From NCBI RefSeq assembly GCF_009674605.1, contig NZ_WKJO01000001.1, positions 124,001 to 188,000 on the forward strand: a DNA stretch of 64,000 nt, written 5' to 3'. Source of the DNA: Haloferax litoreum (GTDB lineage: Archaea; Halobacteriota; Halobacteria; Halobacteriales; Haloferacaceae). The notes under the pieces were generated by a model. It did not search any database, was not told the origin of the DNA, and worked only from the letters and a program-made list of their open reading frames with translations. Position numbers and translations under genes: made by a program. How positions within the stretch are numbered: position 1 is the stretch's first letter; every line of letters starts with the position of its first letter. Shown here piece after piece: positions 50,529-60,280 of this stretch.

Positions 50529-52451
50529 CTACTTGAAGCGGAACGTCTCGAGGTTCTTCGGCGCGAACGTCCGCATGTTGTAGTTGTGGTAGAGCGCCGA
50601 CGAGAGGTCCTGGACGGACCGTTCGTCACCGTGGACACACAGCACTTTCTCGGGACGGGGGTTCATCGTCTTGATGAAGTTCTCGAGGCCCTGCCGGTCG
50701 GCGTGACCGGAGAACCCGTCGACCGTCTCGACGTCCATCTTGAGTTTCAGCGTGTTCGAGCGACCCGTGTTGTCGCGGTCGTTGACAGGAATCTCGTCCC
50801 ATCCGTTCTGGATGCGACGACCGAGCGTCCCCTGTGCCTGGTATCCGACGAACACCAGTCGGGATTTCGGGTCGGGGCCGAGGTGGCGAAGCCACGACAT
50901 GATGGGCCCGCCAGTGACCATCCCTGACGTAGAGAGGATGATGGCCTGGTCGCCGTCGGCGACGTCCTGTCGCTCTTCTTCGCCGCCGTCGATGTGGTTG
51001 AACTCCTCGGCGAGGAACGGATTTTCGTCCTCGTGGAAGATACGGTCACGGAGTTCGTCGCGGAGGTACTCGGGGTAGGTCGTGTGGATGGCCGTCGCCT
51101 CCCAAATCATCCCGTCGAGGTGGACTGGCATCTCCGGTATCTTCCCGTCGCGCATCGCCTGTTCGAGGACGAGCATAATCTCCTGTGACCGGCCGACTGC
51201 GAACGCCGGGATGACGACCTTTCCACCGCGGTCGTACGTCTCGTTGATGACCTCGATGAGTCGCTCCTCGGAGTCTTCCTGGTCGGTCTGGTAGTCGTTG
51301 CGACCACCGTACGTGGATTCGAGGACGAGCGTCTCGACGCGCGGGAAGTCGTTGACAGCGCCGTTGAACAAGCGCGTGTCGTCGTAGTGGATGTCACCTG
51401 AGAACGCGACGTTGTAGAGGCCGTCGCCGATGTGGAAGTGCGAGACGGCGGAGCCGAGAATGTGACCTGCGTTGTGGAACGTGAGTTTCACGTCGGGGGC
51501 GATGTCGGTCACGTCGCCGTACTCCAGCGGGATGGTGTGCTTGATGGCCTCGCGAACCATCTCGGATTCGTACGGAGGCGCGCGACCTTCTTTCGACGCC
51601 ACGTCGAGGTAGTCGAGCGTCAGGAGACCCATGAGGTCACGGGTGGGTTCGGTCGTGTAGATGGGGCCGTCGTAGCCGTACTTGAACAGGAGTGGAATCA
51701 GTGCCGAGTGGTCGAGGTGAGCGTGGGTGAGGACGACGGCGTCGAGGGAGTTCGCGCCCGACCCGAGTGCCTCGGGGACCTGAAGGTACGGTACGTCGTC
51801 GGACCCCGGCTTGTCACCACAGTCGATGAGGATGCGTGTCTCGGGCGTCGAGAGGATAAAGGAGGCGCGCCCGACTTCGCGGCAGCACCCGAGCGTCGTG
51901 ATGCGGACCCACTCGTCGTTGGAGAGTTGCTCGCGGTGAATCTGTCGTCCAGTCCGTTCGAGGATTCGGCGACGGTCCTCGCGTTCTTGTTTCAGGAAGT
52001 TTCGGACGTTCGAGACGGTCGACGACTCGATCGGTGGTGTGCGAACGACTTCGGGTGTCCAGCCGACTTCCTGAGTAATCTCTCGGAGGGTCGACCCGTG
52101 CCGGCCGATGACCATCCCTGGCTTCTGCGCCTCGATGACGACTTCACCCGTATCGACGTGGAAGTCGAGGTCGGTGACGCCTGCTTCCTCCGGAATCACG
52201 TCCAGAATTTTCGGTTCGGCCTCGCGAGGGTCGGACAACACGTCCGGGTCGGGTCGAACCGTGATTCGCTTTCGAAGCTTACTCGCCAGTTTCCGGATGA
52301 GGTCGCCGTTCTTGGCGAACTTCTTGGGGTCACGTGTGTAGACGACGAGTTCGGGACCCTCGTACTTGACGTCGGAAACCGAGATGTCGCGCGGAAGTTC
52401 GTTCGTAATCTCTGCCTTCAGATTCTCGAGTTGTTTATCTACGGAGCTCAT
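50529..52451 (-). CDS. fttA: Archaeal CPSF1 nuclease/transcription termination factor FttA
   Basis: A 640-residue metallo-beta-lactamase/beta-CASP protein with N-terminal KH domains (about residues 1-170; MVIGRHGSTLREITQ). The metal-binding core is LTHAHLDHSALIPL, and the beta-CASP parts include LVLESTYGGRND and VDGFSGHADRQGL. It cuts nascent RNA and releases RNA polymerase, the archaeal counterpart of CPSF73. ATG 52451 (MSSVDKQLENLKAEI) is the family start; the frame extending further upstream to 53063 is spurious. Confidence 0.95.
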   Translation of the reverse strand: MSSVDKQLENLKAEITNELPRDISVSDVKYEGPELVVYTRDPKKFAKNGDLIRKLASKLRKRITVRPDPDVLSDPREAEPKILDVIPEEAGVTDLDFHVDTGEVVIEAQKPGMVIGRHGSTLREITQEVGWTPEVVRTPPIESSTVSNVRNFLKQEREDRRRILERTGRQIHREQLSNDEWVRITTLGCCREVGRASFILSTPETRILIDCGDKPGSDDVPYLQVPEALGSGANSLDAVVLTHAHLDHSALIPLLFKYGYDGPIYTTEPTRDLMGLLTLDYLDVASKEGRAPPYESEMVREAIKHTIPLEYGDVTDIAPDVKLTFHNAGHILGSAVSHFHIGDGLYNVAFSGDIHYDDTRLFNGAVNDFPRVETLVLESTYGGRNDYQTDQEDSEERLIEVINETYDRGGKVVIPAFAVGRSQEIMLVLEQAMRDGKIPEMPVHLDGMIWEATAIHTTYPEYLRDELRDRIFHEDENPFLAEEFNHIDGGEEERQDVADGDQAIILSTSGMVTGGPIMSWLRHLGPDPKSRLVFVGYQAQGTLGRRIQNGWDEIPVNDRDNTGRSNTLKLKMDVETVDGFSGHADRQGLENFIKTMNPRPEKVLCVHGDERSVQDLSSALYHNYNMRTFAPKNLETFRFK

Positions 52452-52651
52452 AGTTACGAGCGACCCACCCGGTCCAGCGCCGGTAGGTCTCGGGACCCGC
52501 TGCCTCAGGAGTGGTAACGCGAGACGGTCCACACGTGGTGGTTCCGTTCTCGGGCGACTGCGAAGAGAGCATAGTGAACTGAATACGGTGGAATCTCGAC
52601 CGCGGGAAGAGGCAGGGAAAACCCGCTTATCCGGATGTACCGTGTCGTCAC

Positions 52652-52658
52652 TATAAAA
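52652..52658 (+). promoter_or_regulatory. TATA box of the gene at 52701
   Basis: TATAAAA, with a start expected near 52680. It lies in the 249-nt spacer shared with the divergent fttA gene. Confidence 0.5.
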
Positions 52659-52700
52659 CCCTTCGCAAAACCGAAGCATATCGCCCCCTTTCGGAGTGAC

Positions 52701-53180
52701 ATGGAACTCACGCCAGCGGCCGTCACCGACGAACATCGATGGATTCGCGAACGGGCGGACACCATCGTTCCACTCATCAACGAGACTCGTCGCCGACTCG
52801 GGGAATTGTTCGACACGCGCGTGGGCGAAGTCGACGAAGCGACGTATCTCGCCGCCGTCGACGAGGTGTTCGCCGAGGGAGACGTCGGTGTCAACGTCGC
52901 CGCCTACGTCCGTATTCTCCGCGAACTCGACGTCGAAGACGACTACCCGGGGTTCGTCGTCGACGAGGTGCTCGGTCGGAAACTCGCGGCGACCATCGCT
53001 GGCGGCGACCCGTTGGGTCTCCTCGCGGAAGCGACGTTCCACTTCGCCGATGTCGCCGTCCATAACGACGGTCCTGCCGGACTGGACGATTTGGATGCCG
53101 CGCTCGCAGCAGGGTTCCAGACGATACTTCCCGGGTGGTCGTGGCGTGAGCGCGACTCGCCGTTCGACAGTACACTCTGA
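52701..53180 (+). CDS. Conserved haloarchaeal protein (159 aa)
   Basis: ATG 52701 (MELTPAAVTDEHRWIRERA) follows GGAGTGAC. The protein is helical and acidic, with a repeating hydrophobic pattern (IVPLINETRRRLGELFDTRV, ATYLAAVDEVFAEGDV). It has no Cys, signal or membrane segment. It is divergent from fttA, which could imply linked expression, but I recognise no family. Function unknown. Confidence 0.65.
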   Translation: MELTPAAVTDEHRWIRERADTIVPLINETRRRLGELFDTRVGEVDEATYLAAVDEVFAEGDVGVNVAAYVRILRELDVEDDYPGFVVDEVLGRKLAATIAGGDPLGLLAEATFHFADVAVHNDGPAGLDDLDAALAAGFQTILPGWSWRERDSPFDSTL

Positions 53181-53254
53181 CGAAACGGGACGTTCGGGGA
53201 GTCAGTCAGTGTCGGCTCGAAAAGTCGAGTAAAAAGTCTGCCGAGGGGTGCCGG

Positions 53255-53755
53255 TTACCACTCGACTCGTATCGGACCGTTCGACCACTCGGATTCCGAC
53301 TGTGAGACGAGTTCGTCTAATCGGGCACGAAACGCACCGACGCACTCCTCGCACGCGGTGACGTGCGAGAGGACGCCGTCTCGGTACTCCGCCATCACCC
53401 CGCGAGGGGTTCGGCGCGTCGTCCGTGCTGGACCCATCCGACCGACACCTCGCGTGATGGGGTCGCCCAGCCCCGGGAGGTGTCTGCCGTGGTCTGCGCT
53501 CCACCGCGCGTACGACGAGAGTTTGTCACGGATGCGACGTTCACGGGGCGTGAGTCTCCCCGAGAGGTCGACGAATCGGTCCCACGTCTCGACCGTGTAC
53601 TCGTCGACGACACCGTGTTCGACTGCATCGTCCAGTCGCGCCACCACCGCGTCGAACTCGTTTCGTTTGCCAGATGGCACCCAGAGTTCGACCCGGACCG
53701 GCCGACTCGTTCGAGTCGGACGCTCACCGCTCTTGGTACTGTCTATTGCTAACAC
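53255..53755 (-). CDS. Protein with zinc anti-sigma-like motif (His-x3-Cys-x2-Cys)
   Basis: GTG 53755 is preferred over GTG 53788 because GGTGGTTGG lies just upstream, and because it leaves the 53771-53787 palindrome in the promoter. The 166-residue protein has an N-terminal domain (PVRVELWVPSGKRNEFDAVV), a helical middle (RLTPRERRIRDKLSSYARW) and a C-terminal HVTACEECVGAFRARL. His131, Cys135 and Cys138 reproduce the His-x3-Cys-x2-Cys of zinc anti-sigma (ZAS) proteins. Archaea lack sigma factors, so it more likely regulates a transcription factor or acts directly. Family not identified. Confidence 0.65.
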   Translation of the reverse strand: MLAIDSTKSGERPTRTSRPVRVELWVPSGKRNEFDAVVARLDDAVEHGVVDEYTVETWDRFVDLSGRLTPRERRIRDKLSSYARWSADHGRHLPGLGDPITRGVGRMGPARTTRRTPRGVMAEYRDGVLSHVTACEECVGAFRARLDELVSQSESEWSNGPIRVEW

Positions 53756-53770
53756 GCCAACCACCAATTC

Positions 53771-53787
53771 TGGGGTACGATACCCCA
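53771..53787. promoter_or_regulatory. 17-bp palindromic operator candidate
   Basis: TGGGGTA, CGA and TACCCCA form a perfect 7-bp inverted repeat. On the minus strand it falls between the TATA-like ACATATC (about 53788-53795) and the expected start of the gene at 53255, the classic repressor position. The proS promoter lies 150 nt away on the other strand. Confidence 0.5.
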
Positions 53788-53956
53788 CGATATGTATCTA
53801 TGCGTCCTTCTGAACGTGCGACACTCGGCCGAGATTGGTGATAGCAGAGACAGGATTCACCCCGATACCCGGCGCTGTGGCCGAACGACGAGTGTTGCCT
53901 TCGGTGCCGCACCCCCTTCGGGGCGTTTAAGGGTTCGCTACGGCTACCGATGGGCA

Positions 53957-55423
53957 ATGAGCGACGAGCAGGAACTCGGTATCACCGAGTCGAAGCAGTA
54001 CAACACGGGTGAGTGGTACGCCGAGGTCGTCCAGAAGGCGGGCCTCGCGAACTACGGACCCGAGGGCATGAGCGGATTCATCGTCACGCGGCCGCGTGCG
54101 TACGCCCTGTGGGAGCGAGTCCAAGGGTACCTCGACGGTCTGTTCAAGGATACCGGCGTCCAGAACGCGTACTTCCCGCTTTTCATCCCAGAGAGCTATC
54201 TCGAACGCGAGAAGGACATCGTCGAAGGGTTCGACCCTGAAGTCGCGTGGGTCACACATGCAGGCCGTGAGGAACTCGAAGAGCGTCTCGCCGTCCGGCC
54301 AACCTCCGAGTCTATCATCGCCCCCTACATGGCACAGTGGGTCCGTAGCCACCGGGACCTGCCCCTCCGCGTGAACCAGTGGGCCTCCGTCGTTCGCTGG
54401 GAGGCGACCGAGACGAAACCGTTCTTCCGGACGAAAGAGTTCCTCTGGCAGGAGGGCCACACCGCACACGCCACCCACGACGACGCGTGGGACGAGACCA
54501 TAACCCGCCTCGACCAGTACGAGTCCGTCTACGAGGACTTGCTGGCGATTCCGGTCCTGCGCGGCGCGAAACCAGACCACGACAAGTTCCCCGGCGCGCA
54601 CACGACGACGACGGTGGAAGCACTCATGCCCGACGGGAAGTCGGTGCAGGCAGGCACCTCGCACCACCTCGGAACCGGGTTCGCAGAGGCGTTCGACCTG
54701 ACGTACACCGACGAAGACGAGGAGACGCAAGTCGCACACACCACCTCGTGGGGCCTCTCGTGGCGCTCGCTCGGCGCACTCATCATGACGCACTCGGACG
54801 ACCAGGGTCTCGTCTTGCCCCCGACAGTCGCCCCCGAACAGGTCGTCATCGTCCCCATCTGGCAAGCAGACACGCAAGAGAAAGTCCTCGAATACGCCGA
54901 AGGAATCGCCGAGGAACTCGAAGACGCCGGCGTCCGCGTCGAACTCGACGACCGAGACGAACGCAATCCCGGGTTCAAATTCAACGAGTGGGAACTCAAG
55001 GGCGTTCCCGTCCGCTTCGAAATCGGCCCGAACGAAGTCGACGACGACGTCGTCACCGCAGTCCACCGACCCGACGGTGAGTCGGTCGAACTCGACCGCG
55101 AGAACATCGCAGAGGCCGTCTTCGAGCAGTTCGACGAAGTCTACGCGAAACTCTACGCCGCCGCCGAGGAGAACCTCGAAGCGAACGTCCGCGAAGCGTC
55201 CTCCCGGAACGAGATTCTCGGCACCATCGGCCAGCACGGCGGCTACGTGAAGGCACCGTGGTGTGGCGAGGAGTCGTGCGAAGAAGAAATCAAAGAGCAA
55301 ATCGCCGCAGAAATCGTCATGGTTCCCCTGAACGACGAAGAGAGCGAGATTCACGACGGCGAAGACTGTGCCGTCTGTGGCGAGGCCGCAGAAGAGACCG
55401 CGTACTTCGCAAAGTCCTACTGA
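53957..55423 (+). CDS. proS: Prolyl-tRNA synthetase (archaeal/eukaryotic type)
   Basis: A 488-residue class II aminoacyl-tRNA synthetase. Motif 2 region: RVNQWASVVRWEATETKPFF with RTKEFLWQEGHTAH; motif 3: TTSWGLSWRSLGALIMTHSD. The anticodon-binding domain follows (VVIVPIWQADTQEKVLEYAE), and the C-terminal zinc-like domain has APWCGEESCEEE and DCAVCGEAAEE, ending in Tyr, as in archaeal ProS. ATG 53957 (MSDEQELGITESKQYNTG) is the family start. A TATA-like GTTTAAGG at 53925-53932 makes the gene near-leaderless. Confidence 0.95.
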   Translation: MSDEQELGITESKQYNTGEWYAEVVQKAGLANYGPEGMSGFIVTRPRAYALWERVQGYLDGLFKDTGVQNAYFPLFIPESYLEREKDIVEGFDPEVAWVTHAGREELEERLAVRPTSESIIAPYMAQWVRSHRDLPLRVNQWASVVRWEATETKPFFRTKEFLWQEGHTAHATHDDAWDETITRLDQYESVYEDLLAIPVLRGAKPDHDKFPGAHTTTTVEALMPDGKSVQAGTSHHLGTGFAEAFDLTYTDEDEETQVAHTTSWGLSWRSLGALIMTHSDDQGLVLPPTVAPEQVVIVPIWQADTQEKVLEYAEGIAEELEDAGVRVELDDRDERNPGFKFNEWELKGVPVRFEIGPNEVDDDVVTAVHRPDGESVELDRENIAEAVFEQFDEVYAKLYAAAEENLEANVREASSRNEILGTIGQHGGYVKAPWCGEESCEEEIKEQIAAEIVMVPLNDEESEIHDGEDCAVCGEAAEETAYFAKSY

Positions 55424-55512
55424 ACCGACAGTAGAGGAGTTCTACACGGTCTTTCATATTCTTCGTCACACGTCGAAATGTGTTTAGTGTCTATACCAAC
55501 ACTCGATATATC

Positions 55513-55561
55513 CTTATATGATATTGTAACACCCTTATGGTTTCAGGAAAAGTTGCTTATG
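55513..55561 (+). promoter_or_regulatory. Three evenly spaced CTTATG elements upstream of gltB
   Basis: CTTATATG (55513-55520), CTTATG (55534-55539) and CTTATG (55556-55561) occur at intervals of 21 and 22 nt, or two helical turns. The last lies about 28 nt before the ATG, where a TATA box for a leaderless start would be. The array may be a TATA element plus regulator sites. Confidence 0.4.
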
Positions 55562-55583
55562 GGGGTAGTGAATCTACTGAGGT

Positions 55584-58500
55584 ATGACCAAGCCACACAT
55601 AGACGCACCCTCTGCTCGTTGCGGGTTGGCCGACCCGACGGACGAGCGCTCGAACTGCGGCGTTGGGGCCGTCGTAGACCTCGAAAACGGCTCCTCGCAC
55701 CGAGTCGTCGCAGACAGTCTCGAACTCCTCGAAAACCTCGAACACCGCGGCACCACCGGGGCCGAGGAGAACACTGGCGACGGCGCTGGCATCCTGTTTC
55801 AGCGTCCAGACGCCTTCTTCGACGCCGTCGTCGACGGTGACCTGCCCGACCTGTACGCCGTCGGGTCGGTGTTCATGCCAACCGACGAAGACGTCCGAGA
55901 ACGCGTCTCGGCGGTTGTCGAAGACTCGCTCGAAGAACACGGACTCGACGTCTTCCACTGGCGCGACGTACCCACGGACAACTCAGGGCTCGGCGCAACC
56001 GCGCTGGAGTCAGAACCAGACGTCTGGCAGATGCTCGTCGAACCCGCAGACGAGATGGACGAAGACGCGTTCGACCGAGCACTCTACGTTGGTCGCCGCG
56101 CCGCCGAGAAGGCCGTTGCAAACCTCACTCTCGACGGTGTCGGTCGCTTCTACGTCTGCTCGCTGGACCGCAAGACCCTCGTCTACAAGGGACTCCTCAC
56201 GGCCGAGCAACTCCCCCAATACTACCCTGACCTCGCCGACGAACGGTTCGAGACTGAACTCGCCCTCGTCCACGCCCGATTCTCGACCAACACGCTGGGC
56301 GCGTGGCACCTCGCCCACCCGTACCGGCAGGTCATCCACAACGGCGAGATAAACACCATCCGCGGCAACGTCAACTGGATGCGTGCGCGTGAGACGGACC
56401 TTCAGAACGCCGCGTTCGGCGACGATATCGAGACGCTCAAGCCGATTACGAAGGCCGACCAGTCCGACACCGCGAGCGTCGACAACGTCGTCGAACTGCT
56501 CCTCAAGAGTGGTCGCGAACTCCCGCACGTCCTTCGAATGCTCATCCCCGAAGCGTACCGTAACGACGACGCGATGGACCAGTCGCGCCGCGACTGGTAC
56601 GACTTCCACGCCTCGCTGGTCGAACCGTGGGACGGTCCCGCGCTCGTCGCCGCAACCGACGGTGACCGCATCGCGGCGGTCCTCGACCGCAACGGCCTCC
56701 GACCGTGTCGCTACGAAGTGACGACGGACGGACGCCTCATCGTCGCCAGCGAAGTCGGCGCACTCGACACCGACCCCGCCGAACTGGAGTCGCGCGGGCG
56801 ACTTCGACCCGGTGAAATCTTCATGGCCGACCCCGACGAGGGGCGCGTCATCCCCGACGCCGAAGTGTTCGACTCCCTCACCGACGACAAGTACGGCGAG
56901 TGGGTCGAAGAACAACAGCGTCACCTCGACGATATCGCCGACCACACCGACACGAACGCCCGCGGCAACGTCAAGCAACTACGCGCCACGCAGGCGGCGT
57001 TCGGCTACACGCACGACCAGCTCAATCACATGATAGAACCCATGGCCCGCGATGGGAAGGACCCCGTCGGGTCGATGGGTGACGACACGCCGCTGTCGGT
57101 CCTCTCCGAGTTCAACCGACCGCTGTTCACCTACTTCAAGCAACTGTTCGCGCAGGTGTCGAACCCGCCGATAGACTACATCCGCGAGAAGTTGGTGACG
57201 AGTCTGGAGTCGCGGCTTGGCTTCCAGCGCAACCTCCTCGACGAGTCCGAGGACCACGCGCGACAACTCGTCCTCGACTCGCCCGTCCTCACGGACGCGC
57301 AGACGGACGCCATCAAGGACATGGACGGCGACATGACGAGCACCGTCGTCGACATCACGTACGAACGCGGCGAGGACATCCGCGACGCTATCGAATCGGT
57401 ACGCGACGACGCCGCCGAAGCTATCGAAGACGGCGCAGACATCGTCGTCCTCTCCGACCGGAACGTCGGCCCTGACCGCGTCGCCATCCCGAGTCTCCTC
57501 GCGACGGGCGCGGTCCACCACAGTCTCGTCCGCAACGGCCTGCGCAACCGCGCCGGCCTCGTCGTCGAGTCCGGTGACCCCCGCGAGGTTCACCACCTCG
57601 CGACGCTCGTCGGATACGGCGCGGGCGCGGTGAACCCGTACCTCGCGTACCAGACCATCGGCGACATCGTCGCCGGCCCGGACGGTGCCGACGAGGCGGC
57701 CGCAATCGAGGCGTACATCGAAGCCCTCGAAGACGGCCTCCTCAAGACGATGGCCAAGATGGGCATCTCGACGGTCGAAAGTTACCGCGGTGCCCAAATC
57801 TTCGAAGCGGTCGGCCTCAGTTCCGACTTCGTCGCCGAATACTTCGAAGGCACCGAGATTCGCACCGAAGGCATCGGCCTCGACGTCATCGAAGGGGACC
57901 TGCTCACCCGCCACACCGCCGCGTTCGGCGCAGACCCCAAACTCGAACGGCAAGGCGAGTACGAAAACCGCTCCAGCGGCATCCACCACGGGTGGAACCC
58001 ACAGACCGTCGGGACACTCCAGCAGGCCGTCCGCGCCGGCGACTACGAGAAGTACAAAGAGTTCGCCGAGTTGGTCAACGACCAGTCCGAGGACCTGCTG
58101 ACGCTCCGTGGCCTCCTCGAATTCGACCCCGACCGCGAACCGGTCGATATCGACGAGGTAGAGTCTGTCGAGTCCATCGTGAAGCGCTTCTCGACGGCGG
58201 CGATGTCCCTCGGGAGTCTCTCACCCGAGGCCCACGAGAACAACTCCATCGCGATGAACCGCATCGGCGGCAAGTCCAACTCCGGTGAAGGTGGCGAACC
58301 GCCGGAGCGCTTCGGCACCGAGAAGGAGTGCAACGTCAAGCAGGTGGCCTCCGGTCGCTTCGGCGTCACCTCGCACTACCTCTCGTCCGCCGACGAGATT
58401 CAAATCAAGATGGCGCAGGGGTCGAAGCCCGGTGAGGGCGGTCACCTCCCCGGCAAGAAGGTCAACGAGATGATTGCGCACGTCCGCTACGCGACGCCGG

Positions 58501-60116
58501 GCGTCGGTCTCATCTCCCCGCCCCCACTGCACGACATCTACTCCATCGAGGACCTGAAGCAACTCATCTTCGACCTGAAGTCCGCCAACCCCGACGCCGA
58601 CATCAACGTCAAGCTCGTCTCCGAGGCCGGTATCGGCACCATCGCCGCCGGCGTCTCGAAGGCGAAGGCCGACGTCGTACACATCTCTGGCTACGACGGC
58701 GGGACCGGTGCGTCGCCGAAGACGTCCATCAAGAACGCAGGTCTCCCGTGGGAACTCGGTCTCGCCGAAGCGAACCAGATGCTCCGCGCGACGGGACTTC
58801 GCTCTCGTATCCGCGTGTCCGTCGACGGCGGTATGAAGACCGGTCGCGACGTGGCAGTCGCTGCCCTCCTCGGCGGCGAAGAGTACGTCTTCGGGACGGC
58901 CTCACTCGTCACGTCTGGCTGTGTGATGGCCCGCCAGTGCCACGAGAACACCTGCCCAGTCGGCGTCGCCACGCAGGACGAGAACCTGCGTCGGCGCTTC
59001 CCCGGGCAACCCGACCACGTCATCAACTACATGACGTTCATCGCGCAGGAACTCCGCGAGATTATGGCCGAACTCGGCTTCACCTCGCTCGACGAGATGA
59101 TTGGTCGGCCGTCACTCCTCCGGCAAATCGAGACGGACCACGAGAAGGCGAAACACCTCGACCTCTCGGCGGTTCTCGCGGAACCCAAATCCGGCGCGCG
59201 TCGGAAGACCGAAGACCAGGTTCATGCAGACGTGGACACGCACGTCGACCACAAACTCATCGACGAAGCGAGTAGCGCTATCGACGACGGCGAACCCGTC
59301 GTCATCCGCCGCGAACTCTCGAACGTCGACCGCGCCGTCGGTGCGATGCTCTCGAACCGTATCTCGAACGCCCACGGTGGCGCTGGTCTGTCGGACGACA
59401 CCATCCGCTGTGAGTTCTCCGGCATCGCCGGCCAGACGTTCGGTGGATTCCTCGCGAAGGGTGTCACGATGCGCCTCACTGGGGCCGCGAACGACTACGT
59501 CGGCAAGGGTCTCTCTGGTGGCCGTGTCATCGTCCAGACGCCTGCCGAAGCCAACTACGCCGCGGACGAGAACATCCTCATCGGCAACGTCGCACTCTAC
59601 GGCGCCACGCAGGGCGAGTGTTACGTCAACGGCCTCGCCGGCGAACGCTTCGGCGTCCGCAACTCCGGCGTGAAAGCCGTCGTGGAAGGTGTCGGCGACC
59701 ACGGGTGTGAGTACATGACCGGTGGTGTCGTCGCCGTCCTCGGCGAGACGGGCCGCAACTTCGCCGCAGGTATGTCCGGCGGTGTCGCCTACGTCTACGA
59801 CCCAGACGACGAGTTCGCCGCGAAGACGAACACTGGCATGGTCACGCTCGAAGACCACCTCGACCAGTCCGACGAGAAGATGCTCACGCGTCTGGTCGAG
59901 AACCACCACGCGTACACGGACTCCGACCGGGCCGCCGAACTGCTGGACGACTGGCAGAACGCGCTCGACGACTTCGTGAAGGTGATGCCCGACGCCTACG
60001 CCGAGGTCATCGCCGAAGACGCCCAGCAAGACGTTCGGTCCGAACTGCCCGCGAAGGCGGGTGCAATCGTCGACACCGAAGCCGACAGGGTCGGCGCTGC
60101 GACGAGCGACGACTGA
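55584..60116 (+). CDS. gltB: Glutamate synthase large (alpha) subunit
   Basis: A 1510-residue enzyme making two glutamates from glutamine and 2-oxoglutarate. An N-terminal propeptide of 24 residues precedes nucleophile Cys25 (ERSNCGVGAVVDL) of the class II glutaminase domain. The FMN synthase domain includes HISGYDGGTGASPKTSIKN. The 3Fe-4S cysteines are Cys1113, Cys1119 and Cys1124 (CVMARQCHENTCPVGVATQ). The C-terminal GXGXG beta-helix includes GGRVIVQTPAEAN. No gltD small subunit follows, so ferredoxin may be the electron donor (inference). The promoter has the CTTATG array. Confidence 0.95.
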   Translation: MTKPHIDAPSARCGLADPTDERSNCGVGAVVDLENGSSHRVVADSLELLENLEHRGTTGAEENTGDGAGILFQRPDAFFDAVVDGDLPDLYAVGSVFMPTDEDVRERVSAVVEDSLEEHGLDVFHWRDVPTDNSGLGATALESEPDVWQMLVEPADEMDEDAFDRALYVGRRAAEKAVANLTLDGVGRFYVCSLDRKTLVYKGLLTAEQLPQYYPDLADERFETELALVHARFSTNTLGAWHLAHPYRQVIHNGEINTIRGNVNWMRARETDLQNAAFGDDIETLKPITKADQSDTASVDNVVELLLKSGRELPHVLRMLIPEAYRNDDAMDQSRRDWYDFHASLVEPWDGPALVAATDGDRIAAVLDRNGLRPCRYEVTTDGRLIVASEVGALDTDPAELESRGRLRPGEIFMADPDEGRVIPDAEVFDSLTDDKYGEWVEEQQRHLDDIADHTDTNARGNVKQLRATQAAFGYTHDQLNHMIEPMARDGKDPVGSMGDDTPLSVLSEFNRPLFTYFKQLFAQVSNPPIDYIREKLVTSLESRLGFQRNLLDESEDHARQLVLDSPVLTDAQTDAIKDMDGDMTSTVVDITYERGEDIRDAIESVRDDAAEAIEDGADIVVLSDRNVGPDRVAIPSLLATGAVHHSLVRNGLRNRAGLVVESGDPREVHHLATLVGYGAGAVNPYLAYQTIGDIVAGPDGADEAAAIEAYIEALEDGLLKTMAKMGISTVESYRGAQIFEAVGLSSDFVAEYFEGTEIRTEGIGLDVIEGDLLTRHTAAFGADPKLERQGEYENRSSGIHHGWNPQTVGTLQQAVRAGDYEKYKEFAELVNDQSEDLLTLRGLLEFDPDREPVDIDEVESVESIVKRFSTAAMSLGSLSPEAHENNSIAMNRIGGKSNSGEGGEPPERFGTEKECNVKQVASGRFGVTSHYLSSADEIQIKMAQGSKPGEGGHLPGKKVNEMIAHVRYATPGVGLISPPPLHDIYSIEDLKQLIFDLKSANPDADINVKLVSEAGIGTIAAGVSKAKADVVHISGYDGGTGASPKTSIKNAGLPWELGLAEANQMLRATGLRSRIRVSVDGGMKTGRDVAVAALLGGEEYVFGTASLVTSGCVMARQCHENTCPVGVATQDENLRRRFPGQPDHVINYMTFIAQELREIMAELGFTSLDEMIGRPSLLRQIETDHEKAKHLDLSAVLAEPKSGARRKTEDQVHADVDTHVDHKLIDEASSAIDDGEPVVIRRELSNVDRAVGAMLSNRISNAHGGAGLSDDTIRCEFSGIAGQTFGGFLAKGVTMRLTGAANDYVGKGLSGGRVIVQTPAEANYAADENILIGNVALYGATQGECYVNGLAGERFGVRNSGVKAVVEGVGDHGCEYMTGGVVAVLGETGRNFAAGMSGGVAYVYDPDDEFAAKTNTGMVTLEDHLDQSDEKMLTRLVENHHAYTDSDRAAELLDDWQNALDDFVKVMPDAYAEVIAEDAQQDVRSELPAKAGAIVDTEADRVGAATSDD

Positions 60117-60250
60117 ACGACACGTCGACTTCGACTCGTTTTTCGACGACCGATGGCGACGCAGCGTCGCCTCCGCTGTGCTATCGGAGAGGCTGCCATA
60201 GACCGGCCATTCCCGCAACTCACCTATTGGTTAGAAATCGTCAACTAGCC

Positions 60251-60280
60251 TATAAGTATCGACACACCATACAGTGGTGT
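60251..60280 (+). promoter_or_regulatory. TATA box and overlapping hairpin/operator before the 60281 gene
   Basis: TATAAG (60251-60256) predicts a start at about 60278, so the gene would be leaderless. ACACCA (60264-60269) and TGGTGT (60275-60280) form a perfect 6-bp inverted repeat with a TACAG spacer that fills the space between the TATA box and ATG 60281. That is the expected place for a repressor operator. Confidence 0.45.

Noticed and set aside
52452-53063. Extension of the fttA frame upstream to 53063
   Set aside because: The extra residues cover the divergent gene at 52701 and lack the KH-domain start; ATG 52451 fits the family.
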